Positions 23,431 through 37,380 of a DNA stretch of 64,000 nucleotides are shown here, one piece after another (position 1 is the stretch's first letter; every line of letters begins with the position of its first letter). The position numbers and the translations under genes are program-made. This DNA is from Anastatus disparis (lineage: Eukaryota > Arthropoda > Insecta > Hymenoptera > Eupelmidae): assembly GCA_017163975.1 (NCBI GenBank), contig JAFFSR010000265.1, forward strand, positions 434,001 to 498,000. The letters run 5' to 3'. The notes beneath the pieces were generated by a model. That model saw only the letters and a list, made by a program, of their open reading frames with translations. It made no database searches and was not told the origin of the DNA.

Positions 23431-26400
23431 AATATTTTTACCAAATTATTATAAACGTTTGTATTTGCTTTGTAAAGTTCAAAAATGTTTTAATATACAG
23501 TCATTTTTAACCTCTTGATGTCCAAAATGTACAAAATTTTTACACTGATAACTTTCTTTTTATAGAAATAATGTAAAGCGGAGAAATTAAAAAAACTACC
23601 TAATCTAGTATTTTAGAGGTCAATATTTCAGGTGACACGGTTTAAAATGAAAAAAAAACAACAAAAAATACAGATTTATTCAACTTTCATAAAAAAAAAC
23701 TTCATTAAATTTATAATAAATTAAACAATGTATATTCTAACAAACAAATAATATTAAATTACAACATAATAAAATGAGCATTGAATTTTCCAAATTTCTT
23801 TTGTTTAGATAACGTTTTTAGGTTATATTTAGAAAATACCTAAAAACCTACTTTTTCTTAACATCCGTAATAACGAACGGTTCAAAAGTAAGAGAACATT
23901 CAATATAAGCTACTACTTCTCAATTTCCGTACGGAAAGATTAAACGTTCGAGTTCAATATGGGTCAAGCGATGGCTCATACGTACATAACCTATAGATAT
24001 TTTAAACGTTGAACGATTACATACCTATATGTGCACCTAGTTATCGATTGTACACACATACGTAAAGATGACATACTACGTGCATGTATTTTCATTATTT
24101 CTTTTTTTTTCTTTTGGAGGAAGTAAAGGCGGTGCCCCGTTAATTTGTAAGTGAAAGAAGAGCAATGCGGCGGTCTCTTCTTTGGCGGTATATATGATTG
24201 AAGCAAAAGAATTAAAAAAAAGGAAGGTGCCGGTTAAAAAAAAAAAAACTTGACGAAACACTTTTAATGCAGCATTGAAGAAAAGAACTTTCTCTTGCTT
24301 CGTATATACGTACTTACTAAAATGGAGAACACAGTCAATCTTATTTTTTTTTTTTAATTTTTTTTTTTGACTTGGTGACTCTGTTTCAATTTGGCGCGCC
24401 TTCTTTTGCAGTTATGTCATCTAAATTGCCGATTGTCTTAACGGTATATATATACACAAAGCAGCAGCAGCAGCTTACGCGCTTGCGTGTGCTATATTAC
24501 ATTATCGTGTCAATCTAATTTTTAGCGAGAAGTCAAGCGTGAACATTAAAAGAGAGAGAAATAATAAACTTTTTTTTTTCTTTCTTTTTTTTTGCACAAT
24601 TTTTTTTTTTACCACACGGTGTGGGTTGACGGGTGTATACTTTGAATTAATCTCTTCCTTTTTAAGACAGCATGTAACAATTTTAATATTCGGTCCTTTC
24701 ATTATCATTCATTAAATACATAATTTTATGCATAATAAAAATATGTGTTGAGTACATATTTCTTTTTTTCACCGATTCTATGTTAATGTTCTTGATATTA
24801 TACATGAAAATTTATACAAATTCTGAACGATGATTATGTGCGAGTAATAATTAATAATAATGAAAACCTTATGATTTTAATTTATTATTTACATTTTTTA
24901 TTAAATTGCAGCAAATGCGTACATTTTTTTTATGCAAAACATAATTGAAGTTCATATTGTTAAACTTATTCTCTGCGTTTGATTATGATGTTCAAATATT
25001 TTATAACTGTAATTAAATATTTTACTGTGTACACAGCCTTGCAGCTATTCAATTTGGTTATGATATCCAAAAAACCTTGTTGATTAATTTGTATAATCAT
25101 AAAATTTTTTATGTTATAATAAAATATACGATTTTTATGATGTAACTTATTATAATTAACTTCCTACACTTAAAAATCATCAATTTGCAATTTAGGAACT
25201 TAAAAACAATGTTGAAACCAGGAATAAATAAAGAATAAAGAGATCGATTGCAAAGCAAAAAAAATGTTTGAATGACTAATTAGAAAAAATAAAAAAATTA
25301 TAGATCAATCGTAAAATGAAAACTTAAAAAAAGATAATAAGAATTATACAGAATAATTCATGTATCTATAATTGTAATTTAATTCATAAATAAAATTATA
25401 TTTTTACCGCCTAAAGACATTATTTTAAATTATTGAATAAAGTACTTACACCTTACGTAACCATTTACAGTCTTGAGTCAATCGTAAATGGACAAATCAA
25501 ACAGAAATTTATTATGTTTAACTCAGTACTGAGTACGGGTTCCTTTGCTACCCACTGTTACGAGATGATTGTAGAAACATTGTCCTGATTTAACTTCATA
25601 GAACCCTGAAATTACAATCTTATAATTTTTTTAATTATTACAAATATTCATTAGATTAGCACTTATGGTATACTAAAGCTTTGGTATACAACTTTATCAA
25701 AATCTAAAAAAAATGAGAAATGACATTAGATATTTCTTTAAATCTCTCTCAGCCAACCTATGCAGAAATTTTATAATCGATATTCTAATATTTGAAAAGT
25801 AAGTTATTTACCTAATTTTCTGTACTCCAAAAATCTTTTGTTTGGGGGAATTTTTATTAAATAATAATTTTTGAAATTCTAGTAAAATTCATAAATCCAA
25901 GAATAATATCCGATATATTATCAGAAATATAAATTTATTGAAAAGTATATTCTTACTTTTTGTTTAAAAAAAAATGATTTTTAAAAATCATATGGTGCAA
26001 GGTGCTGTTCTGTACTGACACAGATGCCTGTTTTATCCTTCTAATGTTCCACGTTTTCTGTAATGAATTTTCCGATTTTACAATTTTGTGCTAAAGTTTA
26101 AAATTGGTAAGACATCAAAGGTTCTCATATTATTTTATTTTAAAAAAATTTTGTTCATTACAATCAGTATTGGATGTAGTAGCCAATTTCATACCTTTTC
26201 TCCAAAATTTGAAAGTAATCAATGAATTAATTTAAGAGAAAACTTGAAATAAAAAGAAAAAATAGTAGTGTCGGTACATATCAATCTCTTAAACTTTAAT
26301 TTTAAATTATAAAATTAATTAAGAGTTAATAAATTCAGTTATATTCTAATATTTTTTTTAACATCATAAAAAAAAATTTTTAATTGTTTTAAATTAAATA

Positions 26401-26887
26401 ACTTTGACTTAAAATTATGAAAAATTTATAAAAATATTATAATTTCAAGAGAAAAGCACAAATAATAGAATAAAACATTAAAAATGCTACTATATGTTTC
26501 CGGGAAAAAAATTTTATTGTATAAATTTTAGTATTTTTTTTTATATTATTTTTGAAAATGCATTCACTTGTTTGTATTAACAAAAAATTATATTGTGAGA
26601 GTTATAAATAGAAGTTTTAACAACAAAACTCATTTGTCCTCTTCATTTGGTTCTGTTTTTTAAATATTTTAGTCTTTTGTAAATAAATTATTATTACAAA
26701 CAATGATTTTTTCATCATAACATGGTTAGTAATAAAAAATTTGAAGTTTGTAAAATTTTGCATCCTATTATTCATTGTTAATGTTTTATTTATATTCAAA
26801 ATTATATTAAATTATACGGAAATATTATGTTTAAATTGTTTTTGAACAACAGTCAAGAGAAATGTTATTAATATTATCTAAAAATAA
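23431..26887. other. Gene-poor AT-rich stretch
   Basis: A GC-richer island at about 24.0-24.7 kb has TATATATACAC, (CAG)4 and polypyrimidine tracts but no exon I can support. A weak minus-strand terminal exon candidate at 25.5 kb is listed separately. The remainder shows no coding or repeat structure. Confidence 0.4.
25523..25605 (-). CDS. Candidate 3'-terminal exon of an unrecognised small protein
   Basis: On the minus strand a good 3' splice site (GATTGTAATTTCAG) is followed by 27 codons in one frame: FYEVKSGQCFYNHLVTVGSK, then GTRTQY and a stop. The composition is more protein-like than other short frames nearby. The CxYN...VGSKGTR pattern faintly recalls the start of single von Willebrand C (SVWC) proteins, but the later cysteines are absent. 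I could not find an upstream exon in matching phase. It may be a decayed exon or chance. Confidence 0.2.
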
Positions 26888-26945
26888 CGTCGTCAGTAGC
26901 TCAGTTGGTAGAGTAATGAATTCGTAATCCCGAAGTCAAATTTTG
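26888..26945 (+). mobile_element. SINE head fragment
   Basis: Only the tRNA-like 5' half is present (GTCAGTAGCTCAGTTGGTAG to GAATTCGTAATCCCGAAGTC). The B-box and body are missing. It lies 150 bp upstream of a full copy in the same orientation. Confidence 0.7.
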
Positions 26946-27090
26946 TTATTTTTATCATTAGTTCCGAAGATATAAAACCTTTTATTTTGATAAATTTTAC
27001 TATAGGGTAGACAAAAGCAATTTAACGGTAATAATTTGATGTAAGTCTTACACCAGTACAATATAATGAATATAATGAGAAACATTAATC

Positions 27091-27293
27091 GAGGTCTTCA
27101 GTGGCTCACACGGTAGAGCGTTGGATTCGTATTCTCAAGGATCCGAGTTCAAATCCCGCTTTCAGTAGTCGATTGATACAAGCACCTCTGTACGCTACAT
27201 GTGCTGTGTTTATAAGCATACTGACGACCTCCGTCGCCAATTAGCATCGCAATAATGGCGTAAATACAGCGACGTTAAATAAAATAAAAAAAA
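27091..27293 (+). mobile_element. tRNA-derived SINE, full length
   Basis: Complete copy: GAGGTCTTCAGTGGCTCA leader, A-box, B-box (GAGTTCAAATCCC, one change from the other copies), GATACAAGCACCTCTG, TCCGTCGCCAATTAGCAT, and the 3' GCGTAAATACAGCGACG block with a TAAAATAAA tail. Confidence 0.85.
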
Positions 27294-30200
27294 TCTGTTA
27301 TTTATTATTTATTATCCCCTGACTTAAAGCCAACTTTAAAGTTCTATTAATTTTTTAGTTTAAAATAATTAAAATAAAAAATAATCGTTCAAATTTGAAT
27401 TATTTTTTAATACGAATTAGTTAAATATCAATGAATAAATTTGTTAAAAATGTAAGGTAAACTGGGGCAAAACGGCATACTTTTTGAAAATCGTTTAGTA
27501 AAAAATAATTAAATTAATATTCGTACCATTAAATACAAGATTTGTTTTTAATTTACATTTAGATAACTAAAAATTCAGTAAGTTAGTTAAAAAAACATTT
27601 ACGAAAACTGTTACTAAACATAAACAGAAGGTATCCCATTTTACCCCATGGAAAAAAAAAATAATAATAATGTTTTGACGATTTTATGAAAATTTGATGT
27701 CATTTGTATTAAAAGACTGTTACGTTGACAATATATTGCAAACACCAATTAAAAATCATGCACAGAAAGAAAAATCACAGAGATATTTTAACTCGTCTTT
27801 TTCTTCCCTTATAAAAATAAATATGAAATTTATTTTAATGTACAGAGATTTACATGAATCGAAAATACATAGAGGAAAAGTAAAATTAAATCAGGAACTA
27901 TAATAATATTATTCGTTTGTATTTAATATGCATGCCTATTTTATGTTTAATACATTGAAAACTTGTTTTTTTTTTAAATATTTGTTAACGTAGTTCAGTT
28001 GATATTGTTTGATTTTTAAAGTTTAAGTATAAAGTATCTTACCTTCAGTATATATGCATGAATTGTAGTCATACTTAATATGATATGCTACATATGATAC
28101 ATACAATGTACAATGACAAAAATTGTACATTGTATATAAAATAAGTATAGGTTATTTTTTATAGCAGCATAATATGAAATAATTGATAAATTGATTTTTA
28201 ACAATTCAAAAATCAATGTAAATAATTTTTACTGTATCTTATTAAAAAATATATATATACACGATATTAAAATAGGTCAAGTTATTCTTGATATGAGGTA
28301 TGCTCACTGACACAATTATCCAAGTACACACACATTCATGTATAACTTTTCTAAAAAATAATACAATTTGATTTTTAATTTTTCAAAAATCTATTTGTAA
28401 CGTTATTTCAAAAATTGTTTGTCTATGAGAAGCAAATATTGGCACTTAATCAAAGAAATATTCGAAATATTTGAGAAATTCTTCAAAATTTTCAAGCTTT
28501 ATATAATATGGAAACTTTAAATTGTAAATAAAGATGGATACACTAAAAAAAATTAATTTTTTGTTAATATCTATAGAATATTACGTTTAACGTCATGCAA
28601 TTGATGAAAATGCATATAAAAAATTTTACACAGAAAAATGCGCAAACCGGTTTCAAGTATATTTTTTTAAAATTTTACATAAAATTGGAATTTTTAATTA
28701 ATTGAGAAAGAAATCAGAGAATCAACTTTATTTTGAACACTAAAATAATAATAATTAATAAAAATTAATCTTCCATTCTTTATAGTTTTAATCATAAATA
28801 AATTGATGTAACATTTGTGTTACAATAAATTTAAATTTTTATCGATGAAAAAAAAAACCGACACTTCCAATAACACTGTTTTTAATAGTTACACATTCAT
28901 CCACACATACAAACATATGTGTATATAAAATATTGACCCTGTATTCAATATTCAAGTCATATAAACTCAACAAAAAAAAGCTTCTCTCTTGTTGCTCACG
29001 GGGTCAGGCCGATTTGTCTGTACTGATTACGTGACGCGACGCACAGACTATCCTATATCCGCACTTGAAAGATAAAATAAAATAAAATAAAAAGGCATAC
29101 TCGATTTTCTTGTGCACAAGTGTATGTATATGTACACACGGATGACAAAAGGTAGATAGATATAACACAATGTAATTCCAGGATAGTCACAATTACCATA
29201 CTGAGAGTCAAGTAGAGAATCTTGTCTTCTCTCGGTAATTACCTGTTTTCATGGCAAATACTAGACGCACGACTTTTGCAAAGACTAAAAGCATTGTCGT
29301 TCGTTCTTTCTTCTTTCCTTTTTTTTTCTTTATTTTTATTTCTTAAAAGGTCCGAAGGAAGGAGTGTTCGCGGAAAATCGAAGGAAGAAGATCGAACCTA
29401 CGCGACTAGCATTATATGCTATATACAACACTTGTTGGAGAATAAGGAAGATGTACACTGCCTGATATCAGTATGCGTAAAGCGAACTGATGAGACGTGG
29501 CTTTATAGCCCGCGGTCACTTGCAATTGTCTTTTTTTTTATTTTTTACTTCTTTTTTCTTTTTATTTTTGCTTCTCAAGAAGCTTTGCTTTTTCTGCTTG
29601 CTACTACTACTACTGCTACTGCTGTTAATGCCTATAAAGAAAACTTTTGCATCTAAAAGCCACGACTCGCTTAATGCCAGGCAAAACTTTCTTTTATTCC
29701 TTCTTCGTAAGCAGTGGTTTCTTTTTTTTGTACTTCTTTATCTCATTTTTTTTTACAAACTACTCGTGTTCTCGTATACACTTTTTCGTCATTTACACTT
29801 TTATTAAGAACTGCTGTTATATGAACAGAGAACGCGAGCTTCACTGAAAAGGGAATTGAACTGTCACTGTTCTCTACGGTACAGTGTGTGTCATTTTTAG
29901 AATACAGTCAGTCCAAGCTTCGAAAAACGAACTAGTAGTCTCTAGAGACGACTCATTACTCTCTGAGCGTAGACTTGCTATCCTCTTCGTAGAAGAAGCC
30001 TCGCAGAGAACACCATTGTCTCTAGAAAACACTGCCTACTCGCTCGTAACACAATGAATGTTCGCTAGCGACACTAACGCCACTCGTCGCCATAGAGTAC
30101 AATCAGTATTCTAACCCCTTTTCAGTGTTGTGACATTCTAATTTTTTATGCTTATTTATTCTGCGTAAAACTTTTCTTTTGTTGGCTGGCTTTTTTTTGC

Positions 30201-32392
30201 AAACAATTAAAGTGGTAATGCTGTCATTGTAAAAAGTAAAGAAAGTTCAAAACTCATTTTAGATCCTTTTTTTATTATAATTTATTGAGTTTTATACTAT
30301 ACCTAAAGATAATAATTACTTAAAAATTAACTAAAAAACAAAGAAATATTGATCTTAGCGGTAACAATTAAAGTTGCTTATTAAACATTATTTCACGTTC
30401 AAGACGTAAAAAAATGTCATTAGCAGAAGGATTCGCTCGTGTGATTGCATGAATGCCTAGGTACAGGCGTGCAAGATTTGTTAGAAAGCTTCTATTGTTC
30501 TAACCATATAATCGGCCATTTACGATGTCGATAATCAACCTAAAATGTAGGTTAATCGACCTAGCAGAGATTACATAACCTCAAACTTAATGAAGATACT
30601 TCCATTGTTGAAGTGTTAAATCTTTAGCCAAATTAATGATTCCTTTTCTCTTTTCATTTCAAATAAGAAAATTATTCAATTACGCTCTGCATGAGTATGT
30701 AAAAAATTTTGTAAGCAAGTAAAAAAGGCTGTTGTGAAACGTGCAATTTCGTTGAGAAAAGCCTAATTTATGCATTCTTAGTTATCATTAAATTTGTTTT
30801 AAAAGCTACGTCGCAGCGTACTTTGTTCTCTTAATTTGTAATTGTTTCGACAGTAACGTGTTCGTACGTCAATTAGGATAATATTTATGCGCGCAAAAAA
30901 TATGTAATGTATGGACCATGTGGAGCACCGTTAAATGGAAATTAAAATTAACTTGATATATTTGAGAAAAAATTATTTACATTGAACAGTGTTGAGAAAC
31001 GTAATATTTTATCTAAAGTAATCCCATAATTTAATATTGGATTAGTCTTCCAGTATATGAACGATCGAAGACGTCGACTAGTATTAAGTAATGAAGAAAA
31101 TTAATAATTGATCCAATGTAATTATTTACATTACGCTCAAAGTAAACACTTTGAAAAGCATTAAAAAAAAGACTTAAAAAAAAAACTATTCACTTGTGTA
31201 CCTTATAAAATAATCAGTGCGATATTACTGATTGTTTAATTGACGTTTGTTAATCTGATGTTCATTATTTTTAACACAATAAAAATCTAACTTTTCTCAT
31301 GTTATCTCTTCAGTAATTTTATTTATGTTACGAGCATTGATTAAAATCACTTTTTAACGTCCGTAGATTTAAAATATAATCTAAAGACCAGAAAATGTGG
31401 GAAATTCGTTAATCAAATCTTTCGTTTGCCGAACAATACTAATCGAATTTGTCGTCGCGATTGATTAAGCAAAGCCCAGTTTAAAAAAGAAAAAAAAGCG
31501 TCTCTTCGGCAGCTATATAATTCAGTCACACTCTCTGTAGTGGAGACTCTGTGAAAAAAAAATACGGACTACCGAGAAAAAGTAGTGAAAGAGAACAAAA
31601 CTCCTTAATTTAATTAAGTTATTGATCGTTTGTTCATTTAATCCAACAAATTCATTGTCCAACTGCAGCTATTCGTACACGCGTATAGTCGAAACAAAGT
31701 CTTGATAAAAGAAAAGTTTTCGAGTTTAGTTTTAAAACAAGCTAAAGAGAAAAAGAGGAAAAAAAAGGTTGCACATGCTTGCGTTTCAATTGTGCTACGC
31801 AAGATAAATTTAAATGTTGCAACGAAAATAAAAGCACCTGTGCTTTGAATTCTTGCGGAGTATAGAGAAGAAGGTATATAGTAAAAAAAAAGGAACAAAA
31901 AAAAAAGTAAATGCTATATTCTCTCGGTGTCCCGTTGCTTTGGTTCTCTCTTTCTTCTTTCTGGCCGCATCTTGATCGCATAAGGAGAAGCAAAACGAAA
32001 GCGAAGCGTTACAGTACACGGGAAATCGACAAGAAAAACATGGCTCGCTCGCTCTATTTGCGTATTATAACATATACACGCGTGCATTGGCTTCTTGCAA
32101 ATGCACACAGATACACACGCGTGTGTGTAAAAATAAATACGTACTTGAAGAACGGTACGATGTATCCTATATAAGTGTGCAGTCCGTTTGAGTGGCTAGC
32201 TCGACCAATGGACTTTGTCGACCTGATGGAATATATATTGTAATTGAAAGATTCAACATTTTACTCTCTAACTTAACACCATTAAGATGTTGATTCTAAA
32301 AATTATTTTTCTTTCTAGGTTTTTTCTAAATGAGATAAAAATTTGATGGTTTAACATACATAAACCTCATTTGTCATTTTTTTGCTCTACTA
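27294..32392. other. Gene-free stretch with GC-richer islands
   Basis: Islands at about 29.0-30.1 kb and 31.4-32.2 kb resemble those in the first 14 kb. They have polypyrimidine tracts, TATATGTGTATA-like DNA and CTATATAA near 31,513. The longest ORF (29,222-29,656) is low-complexity Phe/Leu/Ser and has no domain. A 14-bp perfect hairpin stem lies at 28,101-28,135. No gene could be assembled. Confidence 0.45.
28101..28135. repeat. Short perfect inverted repeat
   Basis: ATACAATGTACAAT and its exact reverse complement are separated by 7 bases. Too small and AT-rich to name. Confidence 0.6.
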
Positions 32393-32550
32393 TTTCATTT
32401 AACATCTCTGTATTTATGTTATAATTGTGATGCTAATTAGTGATGGAGATTTTCAGTGTGTCTATGGACAAAGCACATGTAATATGTACGAACTTGGGAC
32501 CTCGAGTTTATGAATCCATCACCCTACCAAGCGAGTCATTGAAAACCTCG
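32393..32550 (-). mobile_element. tRNA-derived SINE, minus orientation, internally deleted
   Basis: Minus sense: a degenerate A-box (GACTCGCTTGGTAGGGTGAT), B-box region GAGGTCCCAAGTTCG, then a jump to CATATTACATGTGCTTTGTC that skips the GATACAAGCACC block. The 3' end (AACATAAATACAGAGATGTTA) is diverged. One of the older copies. Confidence 0.78.
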
Positions 32551-33398
32551 ATAAATACTTTTAATTTTAACAAATTACTTTGACAACTTATGTTTTTGCA
32601 CTTGTTAACGTATTTTAAATACTTTTATTTATACCCAATACAAAAATAGAGACGGTAAACAATGGTACACGTGTAAATATTCTAAAACTACAGAATTTTT
32701 AAAAATAAAATAAAATTAATGGTGTGTTTAAATGTTGAACAAGAAAGCATTAATAATCTAATGTTAAAATTATTTAACTTTTAATAAAAGAAATTAACTT
32801 ATTACGTTATTTGTACAATGAAGTTTCTATTATTAAAGCCATTATAAGAGCATTGTCAAATTGCAGTTTCTTAATTTTTAATTTTCATATTTTAATGCTA
32901 ACAATCTCTTTGAGAAATCTCTGGTTTTTTCAAATTAAAAAAAATGTTCAACACGGAAAATTATGTTTAGTCAGCAACATAAAGACTAGAAATATTATTC
33001 TTTGCACGAACGTGTTTTGACATTTAATTATTATTAAAGAGCCAAGAAAAAGCATTTTAATGAATAAAAATTGTTCTTCGTATTTATACAGTTGGAATTC
33101 TTATTATTTTTATAATTAATATGACTATAAATAACAACGTATAATCATTTTCATATACCATTATTAATATTTAAACGTAATAATAAATTTTTACAATATT
33201 TAATTTTTTTGTAAAGTATATATTTTTTACATCTAAATCATGCTTACGATCAACAAAAAAAAACATTAATTTTTATTATAATTTTAACTTTTGATCTTTT
33301 ATTGTAATCTCCGCATAAATATACGTGGATATATATGATTATATAGACGAAGTCTGTACAGATGTGGGAATATATATCCATATATCTTCATTATGATA

Positions 33399-33571
33399 CC
33401 CTGGTAGAAAATTGACCAGAATTCTGGGCAGAATTTCTGGTCAACAAAAGTTAAAATCACACTTATCTAAAAATTTTTTTCAAAGAATTTGTATAATTTT
33501 TAGATAAGTGTCATTTTAACCTTTGTTGACCAGAAATTCTGCCCAGAATTCCGGTCAATTTTCTACCAGGG
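33399..33571. mobile_element. TA-flanked palindromic MITE (173 bp)
   Basis: Terminal inverted repeats begin CCCTGGTAGAAAATTGACC and extend about 65 bp with only a few mismatches. Both ends are flanked by TA, as expected for Tc1/mariner-type insertion. The central part is AT-rich. No coding capacity. The ends resemble those of the element at 44.3 kb. Confidence 0.85.
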
Positions 33572-36500
33572 TATTGTTTTTATTTATACTAGAATGTTTT
33601 TTTAACGAACAAGCAAAAATTTTAATTTAAAAATAAATATCATTAAAATTTTATTAACGATTATTATTCAATCATCAACTATGAGTAGTTTTTAATTGAT
33701 TTTAATTTTATCGACACAAAAATATTTAATACTAAAATTAAAACCATCTTTTTTCTCTATGCTTCAAAATAATATTTTGTCTACGGGGTATAGATAGGCA
33801 GGTTACTATTCCGCTCAGCACATATTATTGAAATGAAATTTTATCGTTGTCAAAAGACGTCTTAAAATATTTTAACGCAAGGATCTATACAATTCAAATA
33901 ATTTTCCCATTATAACTTCCAATAATTTTTATTAATTCGCCTGAAATCTTTACTGGAATATATATATCTTTCGTACGTTTGGGTAATTTGTGCGCTGCAT
34001 TACACCTGTGTGTACACAGATGTATTCTGTTGTCAACTGTATGTCAACGAAAATCCATCATTATCAAATAATATCTCCCGATGACACATTATGTCTAACT
34101 ATAAGATTGGGAGCGTATATATTGTTTATTTTATGAAATTTTATTTAGTCTTTATCGTGGAAGAATTTTTTTAATATCTGTTCAATTATTATGTTTGGAT
34201 TTGACAATTGGAATCGAATCATGTTAAATCTTCCAAATCTATAATTTAAGCGTATTTGTATACACTCCACGAAGACTTGCACTTATTAATAAAATTAAAC
34301 ACGAATTGGAGCAATTAGAATTCATGTAATAGAATTAAATTCCGCAAAGATTAATTTTTCATTTACGGTAAATATTCTTATTAACAAAAAGAAATTAGCT
34401 CTTAACTCAATATTTTTTATTATTTTGCCGTCGTTTGTAAGAAAAGATTTTCTTTATTATTAAAAATTTTTTATAACGCAAGCATTAACAGCACATGAAA
34501 ATTTAAACCCCAAGTCAAAACCAATCGCATTGTATTATTATTTGCAAATAAAATCTGCTCAATGAATTTTATGATATTCGTTAAAATATTCAGAGATGAG
34601 TTAAGCTTAATAATTTAAAGTATTTAAAAAGCATGATGGTTAAGGTTAGCGCAATAAACAATGCTATTTTAATGCTAATTATTTCAAAGCGGAAAGAATC
34701 TTTAAATTTTATACGCAAACTTTGGAAAAATATTAACCAATATTATTTATTTATTTACAAATAAAATATGATAATATAATACCTAATTATTATTTAAGTT
34801 GAAATAAAAAATTTTTGTAAAGAATTATTGGAAATCCAATATTATTGTTTTTTTTTAATCAAAAAATTAATTCAATATATATTCATAAAAGATATATTTT
34901 AATCTCCATCGTTATTTTATTTTATTTTTATTATATCTTTGAGAAACTTTTTTGCAAATGTGCATAAACTTTGCATCGATTTCCAAAGGATTAATAAACG
35001 CTTTTTGTTAAATTTCTTCATAAAAAAGGTGATTAAAAATAAAACGTTATTAAGAATCAACAGTATTGTAGAAAAAAAAACCATACAATCAAATAATTTC
35101 TGCAATAAAGTTTTGAAAAAAGAACTTGTTGAATATACTGTTTTTACAGTAAATTAAATAAAAATCTTGGTCATATACAAAATTAACACTAGATAATTTC
35201 ATACGACACGAACGTGTCAGACAAGACGTTAAAGTTTCTTAAAAGAAGTATATTTAAACCATCCTCTATACTGACCGTACATCGCTTCTTTCAAAACTAA
35301 AAATAAAAAATAACAAAAAAAAGAGAGAAAAAATTGTGAGACTGGCATCGACTACTACAAGATAAAAAGAGAAGAAGAAAGAAAGAAAGAAAGAAAACGG
35401 AAAGGAAAAAGAGAAGAAGAAAAAAAGTAACGTTTAACGTTTAAAAGGCTTATAAAACAAGTGGCTAGAACGATGTGTGTATGTCCAAGACAGTAGAGCC
35501 TTTGAAAAGCTTTTGCAGCTGTATAGCTTGACCGTAAGGAAAACAAAACGAAGCGTCAGTATAGCAAGTAGTATATGTATATTGCAGCGGCAGCAGCAGA
35601 TTGCCCGCCGGTCGTTCACACGAATGAAACAGCTGTAAGCTGGGTCATTTTAAAAGGGTTATATGTATACATGCACGTATGTATGTGCGATTCTTGTGTA
35701 CATTTACGCAACTTTACACTCTTTAAGTCTTGACATGTGTGTATATATACATATATATATATACGTAACATTTATTTTTGGTCTGAGCGGGCCTTTCGAC
35801 GCTTCACTTTCTATTGCTTAATGTATATTATCTCTTTTATTGTTTTATGTAGCTTTTTCTTTCTTTATTTTCAATTCGAGACCAGAGTATTATACGGCTA
35901 GTCGAGACACAAGCGCGCTTCGCCACATTGACCCTATATACATTGCTGTATAGACAGTGCAAGCACAAGTGGCACTAATTACTCTTTGTAATTTATCATT
36001 ATGATTATTGTACGAGCGTATATATATATCAATGTAGCTTTGTACGAAGCTAGTTGACATGTGTGGGACGAATTCATGAGGCTTTTGAATATTAGCCAAT
36101 TCAGGATTTCTGATTTTAATTTTGCTGGTAAAAAGATTCTACTACTTTTCTTATTTTTCAACATTTTTTGTTAGTATTTTGGAATGAAACGGAAGATTAA
36201 TTACCCCTATGGTCCATTTTCTTCGAAGTATAACTTCGTAACTTCTACAGCTAATGTTTTTTTTGCACTACAGATGTTTAAAAAAAATGTATATTTAGTA
36301 AATAAATTGTATTAAAGAACAAATAATCTAAAAAAAAAAATAATGGTTTTAAATATTTTTTAAAATTAAAATATTACTTTCTCAGAGAGTAAGCTTTTTT
36401 TAGTTACAAAAAAAATCGCTTTTAAAATTATATAAAAATCTCCCTCTCCCATTTTCCATTACAGTAAAACAAACTTGTTTTCAAGACATTCACCGGATGT

Positions 36501-37030
36501 CAGAATTAAAATGTTAATGTTCATACTTAATAAGATGCAGAAACTATCAACGTTTTAATAAAATACACTGTAGAAAATGTATAATTATCATAAGTATTTT
36601 CATATTATATGACATCTTATTACAGTCATTTAATCAAAATTGATCAATTTAGCCTAAAACGAAAATAACTTGAATTAAAATTAATGTTTATGAATCAACA
36701 GTATTCGTCACGACACGAATATATACTAAACCTGTCTCTTTTTTTTTAATGTGATAAAAAGTGATGATCAAAATAAATGAGACAGTCAGAATTTCAAATT
36801 TAATTAAGCTTGCATGACGAAGATGTTGACGGTTAAAATTTGCTATATTTTCAAAAAATATAAAATTACAGACAAATAAAACTGTTAAAATAATTTTGAA
36901 TTATTATTTTTTTACACGCATTCACTTATTTTTATTTTGAAATACTTACTGAGGTAATATCGAAGTACGTGATGCGTATTGAACATGTTTAATCTTATAA
37001 AAAGCCCTGCTAACTGCTTTGGTGCAAAGA
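33572..37030. other. Gene-free stretch
   Basis: Mostly AT-rich. One GC-richer island at about 35.2-36.1 kb has a (TA)n/(TG)n tract near 35,740 and polypurine DNA near 35,370-35,430. Both give spurious low-complexity ORFs. No exon recognised. Confidence 0.45.
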
Positions 37031-37380
37031 AGTCTCTTAGTGGCCCACTCAGTAGAGCAATGAATTCATAATGTCGAGATTCGCAGTTCGAATCCCGCTC
37101 TCTGCCGATTAAAACAAGCACGTTACATGTGCTTTGTTAACAGACACACTGAACCCACACAGCATGAAAGGTTGCTGCTAGGTTTCAGTAATGATAATTT
37201 TATTACATTACTGATTACTTATTATAATAAAAATATTTTTTTTTGTATTATTATCTCTAAATTTAATATTTAGAATTTTTTATATAAATAACAATTTATA
37301 TACCTCATAATCACATTGGAAACCTCCGTCGCTAATTAATATTACAATGATAGCATAAATACAGTGACGTTAGATAAATT
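37031..37380 (+). mobile_element. tRNA-derived SINE split by a 170-bp insertion
   Basis: The head (GTGGCCCACTCAGTAGAGC, GCAGTTCGAATCCCGCTCTC), the start of the body and CAGACACACTGA are in place up to about 37,152. The family sequence resumes with AACCTCCGTCGCTAATTAAT at about 37,320. The intervening bases match no other SINE copy. They are AT-rich apart from their first 40 bp. Confidence 0.8.

Noticed and set aside
29222..29656. 144-codon ORF on the plus strand
   Set aside because: Dominated by Phe/Leu/Ser runs from polypyrimidine DNA, with no domain, splice context or downstream signal. It overlaps other low-complexity frames.
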